Positions 17,986-26,698 of a DNA stretch of 48,757 bases are shown one piece after another. Every line of letters begins with the position of its first letter. Position 1 is the stretch's first letter. Source of the DNA: Methylobacteriaceae bacterium (GTDB taxonomy: Bacteria > Pseudomonadota > Alphaproteobacteria > Rhizobiales > Beijerinckiaceae); contig JACKJE010000022.1 in assembly GCA_020638135.1 (NCBI GenBank), positions 1-48,757 on the forward strand. The letters are read 5' to 3'. Made by a program: the position numbers and the translations under genes. The notes under the pieces are model-generated. The model was not told the origin of the DNA, did not search any database, and saw nothing but the letters and a program-made list of their open reading frames with translations.

Positions 17986-18157
17986 TGTTGTCCCCTCTGG
18001 CGCAGATGCCCCCGCGCCGGCTGATTTCCAGCCCTGCCTGTTTCTGATTGACGCCTGTTGAGAACGCGCCCGGCCGTTGCCGGCTCTGAAGCGAGCCACA
18101 ACCCGATCGGCCCGAGGCGCTTGGTCCGCCTCGTCCGACCCGGTTGCGATTGAGTCG

Positions 18158-18187
18158 AGATTAGGGCGAGTCGTGAGAGGGCGTCAA
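18158..18187 (-). promoter_or_regulatory. nrdJ promoter (sigma70-type -35 and -10)
   Basis: On the minus strand TTGACG (18187-18182) and TAATCT (18163-18158) are separated by 18 bases, about 170 bases upstream of the nrdJ start. The leader of about 165 bases contains GC-rich hairpins, but I see no B12-box of a cobalamin riboswitch. The rest of the 467-base gap (17986-18452) holds no recognisable gene. Confidence 0.55.
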
Positions 18188-18228
18188 GATTTTGTATGGC
18201 GTATGACGCTATCCGCAATATATAGTGC
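18182..18228 (-). promoter_or_regulatory. Two NrdR boxes upstream of nrdJ
   Basis: The upstream box reads GCACTATATATTGCGG on the minus strand (18228-18213), a near-ideal match to the NrdR consensus ACACTATATATTGTGT, inside a CCGC..GCGG palindrome. A weaker box, ATACAAAATCTTGACG (18197-18182), lies exactly 31 bases away centre to centre, the normal spacing for paired NrdR boxes, and overlaps the -35 element. NrdR is the ATP/dATP-sensing repressor of reductase genes, so repression when dATP is high is expected. Confidence 0.7.
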
Positions 18229-18452
18229 GGAGGGTGTGAATTATGTGGAAAATTTTAGGGAATTTGCGCCAGCGTCCCGCGCCTTTGCAGATTCGGCAAG
18301 AGGCAATCCGGGGCGGGCCCTGTGGATTGTCGTCGCGGCTGGCGGCGCAGCGCCGACCAGGGTCGTCTTTGGTCGCTTCCGCTTGCGCTACGGCTTGCAA
18401 GCGCCGGCGACATGCGGCATAGCGTGCCCAATCTCCGACGGGACCTCGCGAC

Positions 18453-18854
18453 ATGATCTGGTTGCAGCGCTTCTTCTCCTGGTGGCAGGGCGGCACCTGG
18501 AACACGTTCTTCTACACGTGGCGCAAGGGCGTGCTTGTCGGGCACGACGAGTTCGGCAACGCCTATTACAAGGAGCCGGGCATCCACAAGGATCTCGGCT
18601 TCGAGCGCCGCTGGGTGATCTACAAGGGCGAGAGCGAGGCCTCCGCCACGCCGCCCGGCTGGTTCGGCTGGCTGCACCACACGGTCGACACGCCGCCGAC
18701 GGAAGAAAACTACAAGGCCCACGAGTGGGAAAAGCCGCATCTGCCGAACCAGACTGGCACGGCCGACGCCTGGCGCCCGCAAGGCTCGCTCTATCGCACG
18801 GGCCAGCGGCCGCCGGCGACCGGCGACTACGAGGCCTGGACGCCGGGGAACTGA
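18453..18854 (+). CDS. NDUFA12-family complex I accessory subunit
   Basis: The 133-residue protein matches the NDUFA12 (B17.2) family: GTWNTFFYTWRKG, VGHDEFGNAYYKE, RRWVIYKGESEASATPPGWF and GWLHHTVDTPP. In alphaproteobacteria and mitochondria this is a supernumerary subunit of NADH:ubiquinone oxidoreductase, near the junction of the matrix and membrane arms. The gene is intact, and the neighbouring DUF2155 gene is its usual companion in alphaproteobacteria. No other complex I gene is in the window. Confidence 0.9.
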   Translation: MIWLQRFFSWWQGGTWNTFFYTWRKGVLVGHDEFGNAYYKEPGIHKDLGFERRWVIYKGESEASATPPGWFGWLHHTVDTPPTEENYKAHEWEKPHLPNQTGTADAWRPQGSLYRTGQRPPATGDYEAWTPGN

Positions 18855-18961
18855 CCGAATTCTTCCGCGACGCCACGATTTTGCCCGCCCGGCCGTTCAT
18901 GGCTGACGCCGTCTGAACACACATCGCCGGCGCCTCGTAGGGCCTGCGGACGAGAAAGCGA

Positions 18962-19623
18962 ATGCGGCTCCATTTCAGCACGTTGATTCTTCGCGCGGCG
19001 CCTTACGCGTTGGGCCTCGCGCTGACTGGCTTCGCCGGCGCCGCCCACGCCGACCGCATCAAGCACCCGACCGCCGTCTTTGCGGGGCTGGACAAGATCA
19101 CCGGGCGCATCATCGCCTTCGATGTAGCGATCGACGAGACCGTGCAGTTCGGCTCGCTGCAGATCACGCCGCGCGTCTGCTATTCGCGGCCGGCGACCGA
19201 GGCGCCCTTGACCGATTCCTTCGTCGAGGTCGACGAACTGCTCGAGGACAAGAAGTTCAAGCGCATCTTCTCGGGCTGGATGTTCGTTGCGCGAGCCCTG
19301 GCCTGCACGGCGTCGAGCACCCCGTCTACGACGTGTGGCTGACCGACTGCAAAGGCGACGGCGAATTGCTGAAGACGCCGGTCGAGGCCAAGGAGGAGAC
19401 GCGCCGCCGCCGAACGCCGACGTTGTGTCGCCGGGCGCGGACGCCAAGCCGAAGACGACGCAAACGCAAGGTCGAGCCGAAGGCGCCGCCGGTCGTGCAG
19501 CCGGATATCGGCTCGCCAGACGCTGCCGCCGATCGAAGCGCCGCCGCCGCGCCGGCGCGCCGAACCGCTGGTTCAACAACAACGGCTCCGTGCCCGTCGG
19601 GCCCGGATCCGGCCGGCCGCTAG
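18962..19623 (+). pseudogene. DUF2155 secreted protein, frame broken
   Basis: A signal peptide (LALTGFAGAAHA) is followed by the DUF2155 domain: HPTAVFAGLDKITGRI, FDVAIDETVQFGSLQITPR, CYSRPATEAP, FSGWMF, and after a frameshift near 19290 HPVYDVWLTDCKGDG. A Lys/Pro/Ala-rich tail follows, in which at least one more frameshift (near 19400) is likely, so the end at 19623 is uncertain. DUF2155 proteins are periplasmic, of unknown function, and usually sit beside NDUFA12 in alphaproteobacteria, as here. Confidence 0.75.
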
Positions 19624-21365
19624 CGGGCAGGCGGCTTTCTGCTCCGTCGGCCAGGACACGAAGGCGTCGAGCGCCGCGCTCAGCGCCCTGCGGGCGGGCT
19701 GCGCGGCGTCAATTCGTGATCCGAATCGGGGATGGTGGTTGTGCGCACGCCGGGCAGGGGCGCCGCCGCGCGACCGCGGTCGCCGAGATGCCGTTCGAGT
19801 TCGGACAGGCCGGGATCGTTTTCGCTGTAGATCAGCAGCGTCTGCGCGCCGCGGGCAGCCAGTTCGCCGAACCAGCGCTCGACGGGATTGAGGCCCGGCG
19901 CCAAGCGCCGGATCGCGAAAGCGGCGTCGGTGGCGTGGACGAGACCGGCCTTGACGACTTTCTTGGCGAGCGAGAACAGGAGCGCGCGGGCGCCTTTCGG
20001 TTCGGCGTCTGCCGGCCCATCGGCGCTGGCGAGCTTCATCGTCATGTCGGCCGCCTTGGTGCGCCGCCAGGCTTCGATCTGCATGGCGTAGGTCGGGCCG
20101 TAGACGAAGCAGGACTGGTTGACGAGCGCGATCTTCGTCACGCGTTTGTCTTCGATCGCGGCGTGAAAGGCCTGATAGGCGCCCGAGCAGGCGCCGACCA
20201 GCGAGACGTCCCGGACTCCGCGTGAAAAAAGCCAGTCGATGGCGGCTTCCACATCCCGTGTCAGGCTGCGGTCGAACAACGGCGCGCGATCGGGGCCGAG
20301 CGGCGAGAGCGAGTCGCCGACGCCGCTCATGTCCATGCGCAGCGATGCGACGCCGCTCTCGGCGAGATGGCGCGCCATGTCGACGAACATGCGCGCCCAG
20401 CCGATGTGATAGACGCCGCCGGAATTGAGGAAGACGACCGCGCTCGACGGCCGCTCGACAGCGACGCTCTGGCAGTAGACGCCGACGAGCCGCTCGTCGG
20501 GGCCGAATTGCGCGGCTTCCTCGCGCCACATGTCGGTCGCGAGGATGGCGGGGTCCGCGAGCGTCGCGTGCGCGGGCGCGACGGTCGCGCCCTCGCACAC
20601 GAAATTCGCGATCCGCCCGATCGCTTTCGCCGGCGGCAGCGCCGCGGTGGGGTCGCACATCATCTCGGCATAGCCCTCGAACGGTTCGGCGACGACGTTG
20701 GCCCCCATGTCGCGCAGTTTGTCGACCAGCGGCGAGCCGTCGGCGTTCTGCGTCAGCACCAGGGTCGCGCAAGTCTTCGCGCCGGCGAAGCGGCGCGAGC
20801 CGACAAGCACGAGATCGTCGAGCGTTTCGCGCGAGATGCGGAAGCCGGCCGCCGAAACGCCGTCGAAGCCGGCGTCCTCGCCGGCGCCGGGCTTGCCCTG
20901 AAATATGCGGCTCATCACCTCGAGTTCGCGCTTCAGCGCGCGGCCGGAGGCGGGCGGGGCGAGCAGGACGAGACGGACGGGGGCGATGTCGCGCGCGGCT
21001 TCCAGCGCCAGCAGGGCGCCGAGGCGCAGGCCGACGAGCACGATTTCCTCGACCCCGGTCATCTCCACGAGCTTGCGGGCAGCCTCGCCGATATTGCCGA
21101 GCCAGGTCGCGACACGGTGCGGCGCCTCGCCGTCGCCTTCCGAATCCGCCGTGCCGCGCCAGTCGAAGCGCAGGACCGGAAGGCCCCGGGCGGAAATTTC
21201 TTCGGCCAGCAGCCTCAGGGAGGAGCGCGAACACAGATCCTCGAAGCCGTGCGCCCCGCAGACGATGACGCCGCGCGTGGACGCGCCGATACGAAGTCGG
21301 CTGTCGCCGACTTCGGTCCGAGCATGCAGCCAGCCGCGGCAATTGTCGAAAACGACGGGGATCAC
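19573..21365 (-). pseudogene. Double alpha/beta hydrolase with replaced nucleophiles, one late frameshift
   Basis: Two alpha/beta-hydrolase domains lie in tandem. In domain 1, VLRFDWRGTADSEGD leads to the nucleophile elbow VGLRLGALLAL, where the usual GxSxG serine is Arg. In domain 2, SLRMDMSGVGDS leads to VGACSGAYQAF, where a Cys is at the nucleophile position. A C-terminal SDHELTPR could supply the catalytic His. The pair recalls the exosortase-associated hydrolases, one class with GLRLG and one with a Cys elbow, here fused; this family link is from memory. The GTG start at 21365 has a GGAG site 7 bases upstream. A frameshift near 19700 moves the true C terminus (ARRALSAALDAFVSW) into another frame ending at 19573. 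Substrate unknown. Confidence 0.7.
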
Positions 21366-21436
21366 GCAAAATCTCCAAAGCAAACTGAAGCCAGTTTGCC
21401 GACAGGAGGTTAGGGCTGCGTGAATCGGGAGGGGTT

Positions 21437-21480
21437 CTCCCTCTCCCCGTTTGCGGGGAGAGGGTTGGGGTGAGGGGACA
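21437..21480. repeat. Intergenic palindromic repeat (CCCTCTCCCCG type)
   Basis: CCCTCTCCCCGTTTGCGGGG and the following AGAGGGTTGGGGTGAGGGG form the standard hairpin-plus-tail unit seen again near 26400. It lies upstream of the hydrolase start and outside any gene. Confidence 0.7.
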
Positions 21481-21546
21481 AGCGGTTGGGACGCAAGTGG
21501 CGGCCCGGCCCCTTATCCGGCGCTTCGCGCCACCTTCTCCCCGACC

Positions 21547-21610
21547 TCAAAGCGGCTGTTGCCGCTTTGAGCATTCAAGATGGCTGAAGTCGGCAACAGC
21601 CGACTTCAGC
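21547..21610. repeat. Two adjacent perfect hairpins downstream of the haemoglobin gene
   Basis: Hairpin 1 has 10-base arms TCAAAGCGGC/GCCGCTTTGA around TGTT (21547-21570). Hairpin 2 has 12-base arms GCTGAAGTCGGC/GCCGACTTCAGC around AACA (21583-21610). Together with the repeat at 21437 they fill most of the gap between the haemoglobin and hydrolase genes. They could be a compound dispersed repeat or act as a transcription stop; neither is followed by a clear T run. Confidence 0.6.
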
Positions 21611-21630
21611 GCGGGGATAAGGGTTCACCC

Positions 21631-22059
21631 TCACAACGGCCTGATCCGCGTCGCATCCTCGCCGCGATGCATGGCGATGGCGATGCGGAAGGAGGTCGCG
21701 ATGCGCTCGGCCATGGCGGTGACGGCCGGCGCGCCCAGTTCCGGCATCTGCTCCAGCGCCGTCTGCCGGAACAGGTCGAGCCAGCGGGCGAAATGCGCGT
21801 CGGAAATTTCCGGCAGTTTCAGATGCGGCGGCAGCGGGCGGCCGTCATACGTGCCGGCCTTGAGCATGGTGGACGCCCAGAATTTCTTGAGCTTGTCGAG
21901 ATGATGCGGCCAGTCGTCGATCTCGCGATTGAAGATCGGGCCGAGCATCGCGTCCTCACGGACTCTTGCGTAGAAAGCGTCGACCAGCCGGCCGAGGCCG
22001 TCCTCGTCGACGCCGGCAGGCGGGACGAAGCCGAGCTGATAGCGGCTTTCATCGACCAT
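21631..22059 (-). CDS. Truncated haemoglobin, group III type
   Basis: The 142-residue protein reads VDAFYARVREDAMLGPIFN, a typical globin B/E helix start, then WPHHLDKLKKFWASTMLK, YDGRPLPPHLKLP, and ISDAHFARWLDLF, which supplies the probable proximal His. This order, with the PPHxxLP motif, is that of group III truncated haemoglobins. These bind O2 or NO in the cytoplasm; their roles are only partly known. The ATG at 22059 lies 2 bases after the queF stop, so the two genes are co-transcribed. Confidence 0.85.
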   Translation of the reverse strand: MVDESRYQLGFVPPAGVDEDGLGRLVDAFYARVREDAMLGPIFNREIDDWPHHLDKLKKFWASTMLKAGTYDGRPLPPHLKLPEISDAHFARWLDLFRQTALEQMPELGAPAVTAMAERIATSFRIAIAMHRGEDATRIRPL

Positions 22060-22061
22060 GT

Positions 22062-22526
22062 TCAGCCCCGCCCCCGATAGGCCGCAACGCCCTGATCGGG
22101 CAGCCACAGGCCTTCCGGCGGCGCGCCGGTCTGCCAGAATACGTCGATCGGCATGCCGCCGCGCGGATACCAGTAGCCGCCGATCCTGAGCCAGCGCGGC
22201 TCGAGCAGGCTGACCAGATCCTTGGCGACGCGCACCGTGCAATCCTCGTGGAAGGCGCCGTGATTGCGGAACGAGGCGAGGTAGAGCTTCAGCGATTTCG
22301 ACTCCACCAGCCATTGTTTTGGCGCGTAGTCGATGACCAGCGTCGCGAAATCCGGCTGGCCGGTGACGGGGCAGAGCGAGGTGAATTCAGGCTGCGTGAA
22401 GCGCGCGAGATAGAGCGTGTCGGGATGCGGGTTCGGCACCCGGTCGAGTTCGGCCTCGTCGGGCGAGGCGGGCAGGGCGGCGTGCTTGCCCAGAAGGTTG
22501 GGGCCGTCGGCGGTCTTTTGCACCAT
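22062..22526 (-). CDS. queF: NADPH-dependent 7-cyano-7-deazaguanine reductase
   Basis: QueF reduces preQ0 to preQ1 for queuosine modification of tRNA. The 154-residue protein is the short, unimodular form. The catalytic Cys lies in PEFTSLCPVTGQPDFA, the NADPH-binding region in VESKSLKLYLASFRNH, and the substrate-binding Glu in GAFHEDC. It is intact. Its start is only 8 bases from the stop of the AT-rich DGQHR gene, so it has no room for its own promoter between them; it may be read from the upstream operon or from a site inside it. Confidence 0.93.
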   Translation of the reverse strand: MVQKTADGPNLLGKHAALPASPDEAELDRVPNPHPDTLYLARFTQPEFTSLCPVTGQPDFATLVIDYAPKQWLVESKSLKLYLASFRNHGAFHEDCTVRVAKDLVSLLEPRWLRIGGYWYPRGGMPIDVFWQTGAPPEGLWLPDQGVAAYRGRG

Positions 22527-22534
22527 ACGACTGT

Positions 22535-23680
22535 CTACTGCACCACTCCGGTGCCGTCGACCAGAGCGCGGAACAGCTTCGTTGAACCTGAAGTGCCCGG
22601 AACGAAATTGGACGGATTAAAATCTGAATCCGTCAGCTTCACCTTGGAGAAAAGATCGGCAAATTCTGCCTTAGCCACAACCCGCGGCTCACCTGTGATG
22701 TTTAGCAATGCAGGGCGGAGAAATCTAATCAGAGCGTTGTACCCGTTAGTTCGGTTAAGCATATTTCCTCGACCCGTGTCATGCCATGCTATCGGCCATT
22801 TTTCTTGAACTGCAGAAAAATAATTGACAACAATCTGAAGTATCTTCACGTCTTCGTTTTGTTGGAAAAAGGGATAAAAAATCCTACGACTGAAATCTTT
22901 GGCTGTCGCGGGCTCCCAAAATGCGAACCGCTTTCCACGGTCCCGGTCTCCGACGGGATCGTTTGTAATATATGGCAGGATGCCCTTGACAACAGTTGCT
23001 TGAGACAGTGTCTCTCCAAATCGACCGTCCGTAGCGACGCCAAGCCTTTTGATTTTATTCTTGAAAGGGCTAGCGTCTAAACGGTCGAGATTAACGACAA
23101 TATCGTGGCAGGTCTTCTCAGGGCTGCGATGTTTGGCTAGCGCCTGAAGGTCGTAAACAAGACTCGGATTCACTTTGGTCTGCGCCAAATTCACGATAGA
23201 AAATACTGTGGCTTCGGTAGCGTCGTCCACGCCGATAAAAACGGATACACTCAATTCGAAATCGTTCTTTCCAGCTTCCTGAAGACCTTTAAGGCGATGC
23301 TGGCCGTCGATTATTGAGGCAATAGCATTGAACGGGATCGATAAATTGGAGTCATTCTCATCTTCGTATTCATTCAGCGTGAGCAATTGCACGCCAGATA
23401 CTGAAGTATCTGAAATTTTTGCACAACGTTCGTCTACCGAAATAACGACAGAGGTTGGAAAGCAAGCATCAATCGTCTTCACGTAGCGTGCTATTTCAGA
23501 AAGGCGATTCGAATTCAGTTTACGCTGTATGCCAAGAAAATCAATGTACCCATTTGTAAATTGCATGCGTCGGTAGTCGAACTCGCAGATCGATAGGAGC
23601 GCATCCGCGCGTAAGACGCCGACGAAGAACGAACCGATTGGCTGATCGACGGAAACCACGGGAAAGCTGACTGATGTCAT
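22535..23680 (-). CDS. DGQHR-domain protein (DndB-like)
   Basis: The 381-residue protein carries the family signature IASIIDGQHRLKGL at about residues 122-135, then FELSVSVFIGVDDATEAT and FSIVNLAQTKVNPSLVYDL. The DGQHR family includes DndB, the regulator of DNA phosphorothioate modification, and many orphan members; the fold is related to ParB/sulfiredoxin-like domains. No dndCDE genes are in the window, so this is an orphan or belongs to another system. The gene is much more AT-rich than its flanks. Its ATG overlaps the stop of the upstream membrane gene (ATGA at 23677-23680), which ties the two functionally. Role in defence or DNA modification is inference. Confidence 0.8.
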   Translation of the reverse strand: MTSVSFPVVSVDQPIGSFFVGVLRADALLSICEFDYRRMQFTNGYIDFLGIQRKLNSNRLSEIARYVKTIDACFPTSVVISVDERCAKISDTSVSGVQLLTLNEYEDENDSNLSIPFNAIASIIDGQHRLKGLQEAGKNDFELSVSVFIGVDDATEATVFSIVNLAQTKVNPSLVYDLQALAKHRSPEKTCHDIVVNLDRLDASPFKNKIKRLGVATDGRFGETLSQATVVKGILPYITNDPVGDRDRGKRFAFWEPATAKDFSRRIFYPFFQQNEDVKILQIVVNYFSAVQEKWPIAWHDTGRGNMLNRTNGYNALIRFLRPALLNITGEPRVVAKAEFADLFSKVKLTDSDFNPSNFVPGTSGSTKLFRALVDGTGVVQ

Positions 23681-24216
23681 TGCACTCCTCCCGCGACGCG
23701 ATTGAATTCGTCCCCTAGATCGTCAGCTCCCTGTTCAATTATTTCGCCGACTGTTTCGGGTCGCGGCTCCAAAGAGAATAGTAATGCAAAATAACACACA
23801 AGGAAAACGATGTAAATCGTAAAGCTCATATTAATTACTGTTGTATTTGCAATCTTCGAAAAGGAGGGGTCTACCCCGCCGATTACAGACATGAAAATTC
23901 CTGATAAGAGTACGACCAGCCTAATTGCTGTTCTAGCGGGAAAATTTGGCAAGCGATCGTTAAAAAATGAGAGCCACACCAGCGTGCCGAATAGTGAAAA
24001 AGAATAAAGATAAAGCTGTCCGTGACTTAAGCTATCCAATGTAAATCGCCACAAATCTTCATTTTTGTCCTGACTGGTCCTCACGATATTAGCCCCGAAC
24101 GGAACAAAACCGACGGTCACTATAATTAGAATTTCGAGGAATGGCCTGGAGGCCCGCTGTAGAACCGATCGTGCCCACCGCGCAAACGTTCTAAGAAATA
24201 CCCTGAGCGTAGCCAT
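23677..24216 (-). CDS. Four-helix membrane protein in operon with the DGQHR gene
   Basis: The 179-residue protein starts with a basic amphipathic N terminus (VFLRTFARWARSVLQRA). Four membrane segments follow (near residues 28-46, 70-88, 98-115 and 130-152) and an acidic soluble tail (RPETVGEIIEQGADDLGDEF). I do not recognise a family. AT-rich like its partner, translationally coupled to it, and preceded by a readable promoter. A membrane partner encoded with a DNA-associated sensor-type protein would suit a membrane effector, but this is inference only. Confidence 0.7.
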   Translation of the reverse strand: MATLRVFLRTFARWARSVLQRASRPFLEILIIVTVGFVPFGANIVRTSQDKNEDLWRFTLDSLSHGQLYLYSFSLFGTLVWLSFFNDRLPNFPARTAIRLVVLLSGIFMSVIGGVDPSFSKIANTTVINMSFTIYIVFLVCYFALLFSLEPRPETVGEIIEQGADDLGDEFNRVAGGVQ

Positions 24217-24271
24217 CGAAACAACCCGCGCAATCTAGAATGCCGAACCCGAGCAGCAATCTTGCCAACTT

Positions 24272-24301
24272 AATACAAGTTTAAGCATTTGTTGCGGTCA
24301 A
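24272..24301 (-). promoter_or_regulatory. Promoter of the DGQHR operon
   Basis: On the minus strand TTGACC (24301-24296) and TGTATT (24277-24272) are 18 bases apart, about 55 bases before the membrane-protein ATG. It lies in the 92-base divergent gap and runs up to the MT-A70 start, so the two transcription units could influence each other. Confidence 0.45.
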
Positions 24302-24308
24302 TGGCGTT

Positions 24309-24956
24309 ATGAACGCCTCAACAGTCAATTTCAAGTACGGCAGCCTTTCTGGCGGGAACGCGCAATTCCGAACCATTCTCGCCGATCCGCCGTGGCAGTT
24401 CGCGAACCGCACCGGCAAGATGGCGCCGGAGCATCGGCGGCTGAGCCGCTACGGCACGATGACGTTGCCGGAGATCTGCGCGCTTCCCGTGGAGGACGTC
24501 GCGGCCCCGACTGCGCATCTCTACTTGTGGGTTCCCAACGCGCTTCTGCCGGACGGGCTCGAAGTGATGAAGGCGTGGGGTTTCTCGTACAAGTCGAACC
24601 TGATCTGGCACAAGACACGCAAGGACGGCGGCTCCGACGGTCGGGGCGTCGGCTTCTATTTTCGCAATGTCACGGAAGTCATCCTGTTCGGCGTTCGCGG
24701 CAAGAACGCGCGCACGCTGGCGCCGGGGCGGCGGCAGGTGAATTTCATCGCCGAGCAGAAGCGCGAACATTCCCGCAAGCCCGACCAGCAATACGAGCTG
24801 ATTGAAGCCTGCTCGCCCGGTCCGTACCTCGAATTGTTCGCACGCGGAACGCGGCGCGGCTGGGCTACGTGGGGCAATCAGGCGAGCGACGACTACAAGC
24901 CTACGTGGGCGACTTATTCGAACCACTCGCAGAGTGATCGCGTCGCCGCCGAGTAG
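24309..24956 (+). CDS. MT-A70-family adenine N6-methyltransferase
   Basis: The 215-residue protein contains the catalytic DPPW motif in RTILADPPWQFANRTG (near residue 27) and the family blocks LPVEDVAAPTAHLYLWVPNA, VMKAWGFSYKSNLIWHK, GVGFYFRNVTEVILFGVRGK and PGPYLELFARGTRRGWATWG. MT-A70 enzymes in bacteria are often carried by phages and mobile DNA and methylate adenine in DNA; no matching restriction enzyme is seen. Composition is GC-rich, unlike the divergent AT-rich operon, so the two may have different origins. Intact. Confidence 0.88.
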   Translation: MNASTVNFKYGSLSGGNAQFRTILADPPWQFANRTGKMAPEHRRLSRYGTMTLPEICALPVEDVAAPTAHLYLWVPNALLPDGLEVMKAWGFSYKSNLIWHKTRKDGGSDGRGVGFYFRNVTEVILFGVRGKNARTLAPGRRQVNFIAEQKREHSRKPDQQYELIEACSPGPYLELFARGTRRGWATWGNQASDDYKPTWATYSNHSQSDRVAAE

Positions 24957-25099
24957 TCTTGGCATTCGATCGCTCGAAATTCACAGATCTTGCCAGTGCG
25001 TCGCGTCCCCTGCGACATCCGCGCCGCCTTCCCCTTGGCCCTCCGCCGCAGTACAAGGCGGCGCGCAAGACCTTCCAGATTCCCATTCCGAGGCCGCTC

Positions 25100-26383
<1,284 letters not shown>

Positions 26384-26398
26384 GACACGACGCTGGCT

Positions 26399-26535
26399 CC
26401 CTCTCCCCGTGAAACGGGGCGAGGGCTAGGGTGAGGGGCCGGGCCGCTTCTCGCCCTTTTCAATTTCGAGACGCTTGCAAGCCGTTTCGCCCAACCCAGC
26501 CCTCTCCCCGCGTGTGCGGGGAGAGGGGGCAGGTT
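26399..26535. repeat. Two intergenic palindromic repeats after eno
   Basis: CCCTCTCCCCGTGAAACGGG at 26400 followed by GAGGGCTAGGGTGAGGGG, and CCCTCTCCCCGCGTGTGCGG at 26503 followed by GGAGAGGGGG, are two copies of the same dispersed hairpin unit found near 6303 and 21437. The first lies directly behind the eno stop and may serve as its terminator. Confidence 0.65.
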
Positions 26536-26540
26536 CGTCC

Positions 26541-26582
26541 GCCATGACCATGGCATAAACCTTCGATCCCAAATCAGACGAG
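26541..26582 (+). pseudogene. Degenerate copy of the valS 5' end, left part
   Basis: From 26544 the sequence ATGACCATGGCATAAACC and TTCGATCCCAAA aligns without gaps to the first 13 codons of valS at 29510, with about 6 mismatches in 39 bases, one of which creates a stop at codon 5. The copy is cut by the IS21 element and resumes at 29042. It ends in AGACGAG, which is nearly repeated as AGTCGAG on the other side of the element. Confidence 0.7.
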
Positions 26583-26588
26583 TGTGTT

Positions 26589-26644
26589 TCGGCGTGCAAT
26601 TTTGACCCCGGGATGGGGTAAATCGGCGTCCAAAATTGACCCCC
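26589..26644. repeat. IS21 left-end transposase-binding repeats
   Basis: Two direct copies, TCGGCGTGCAATTTTGACCC (26589) and TCGGCGTCCAAAATTGACCC (26623), spaced 34 bases apart; matched by two inverted copies at the right end (28990-29011 and 29016-29035). Confidence 0.8.
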
Positions 26645-26698
26645 TCCGTATTGAGCGATCTGGCAGCCTGCTCGTTTTGAGCGAGCGGGCGGTGGAGG

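Noticed and set aside
17986..18157. Possible cobalamin riboswitch in the nrdJ leader
   Set aside because: The leader is long and structured, but I find no B12-box or the other conserved blocks; regulation by NrdR explains the site better.
22535..23680. Complete Dnd phosphorothioation system
   Set aside because: Only a DndB-like DGQHR protein is present; no dndA, C, D or E is in the window.
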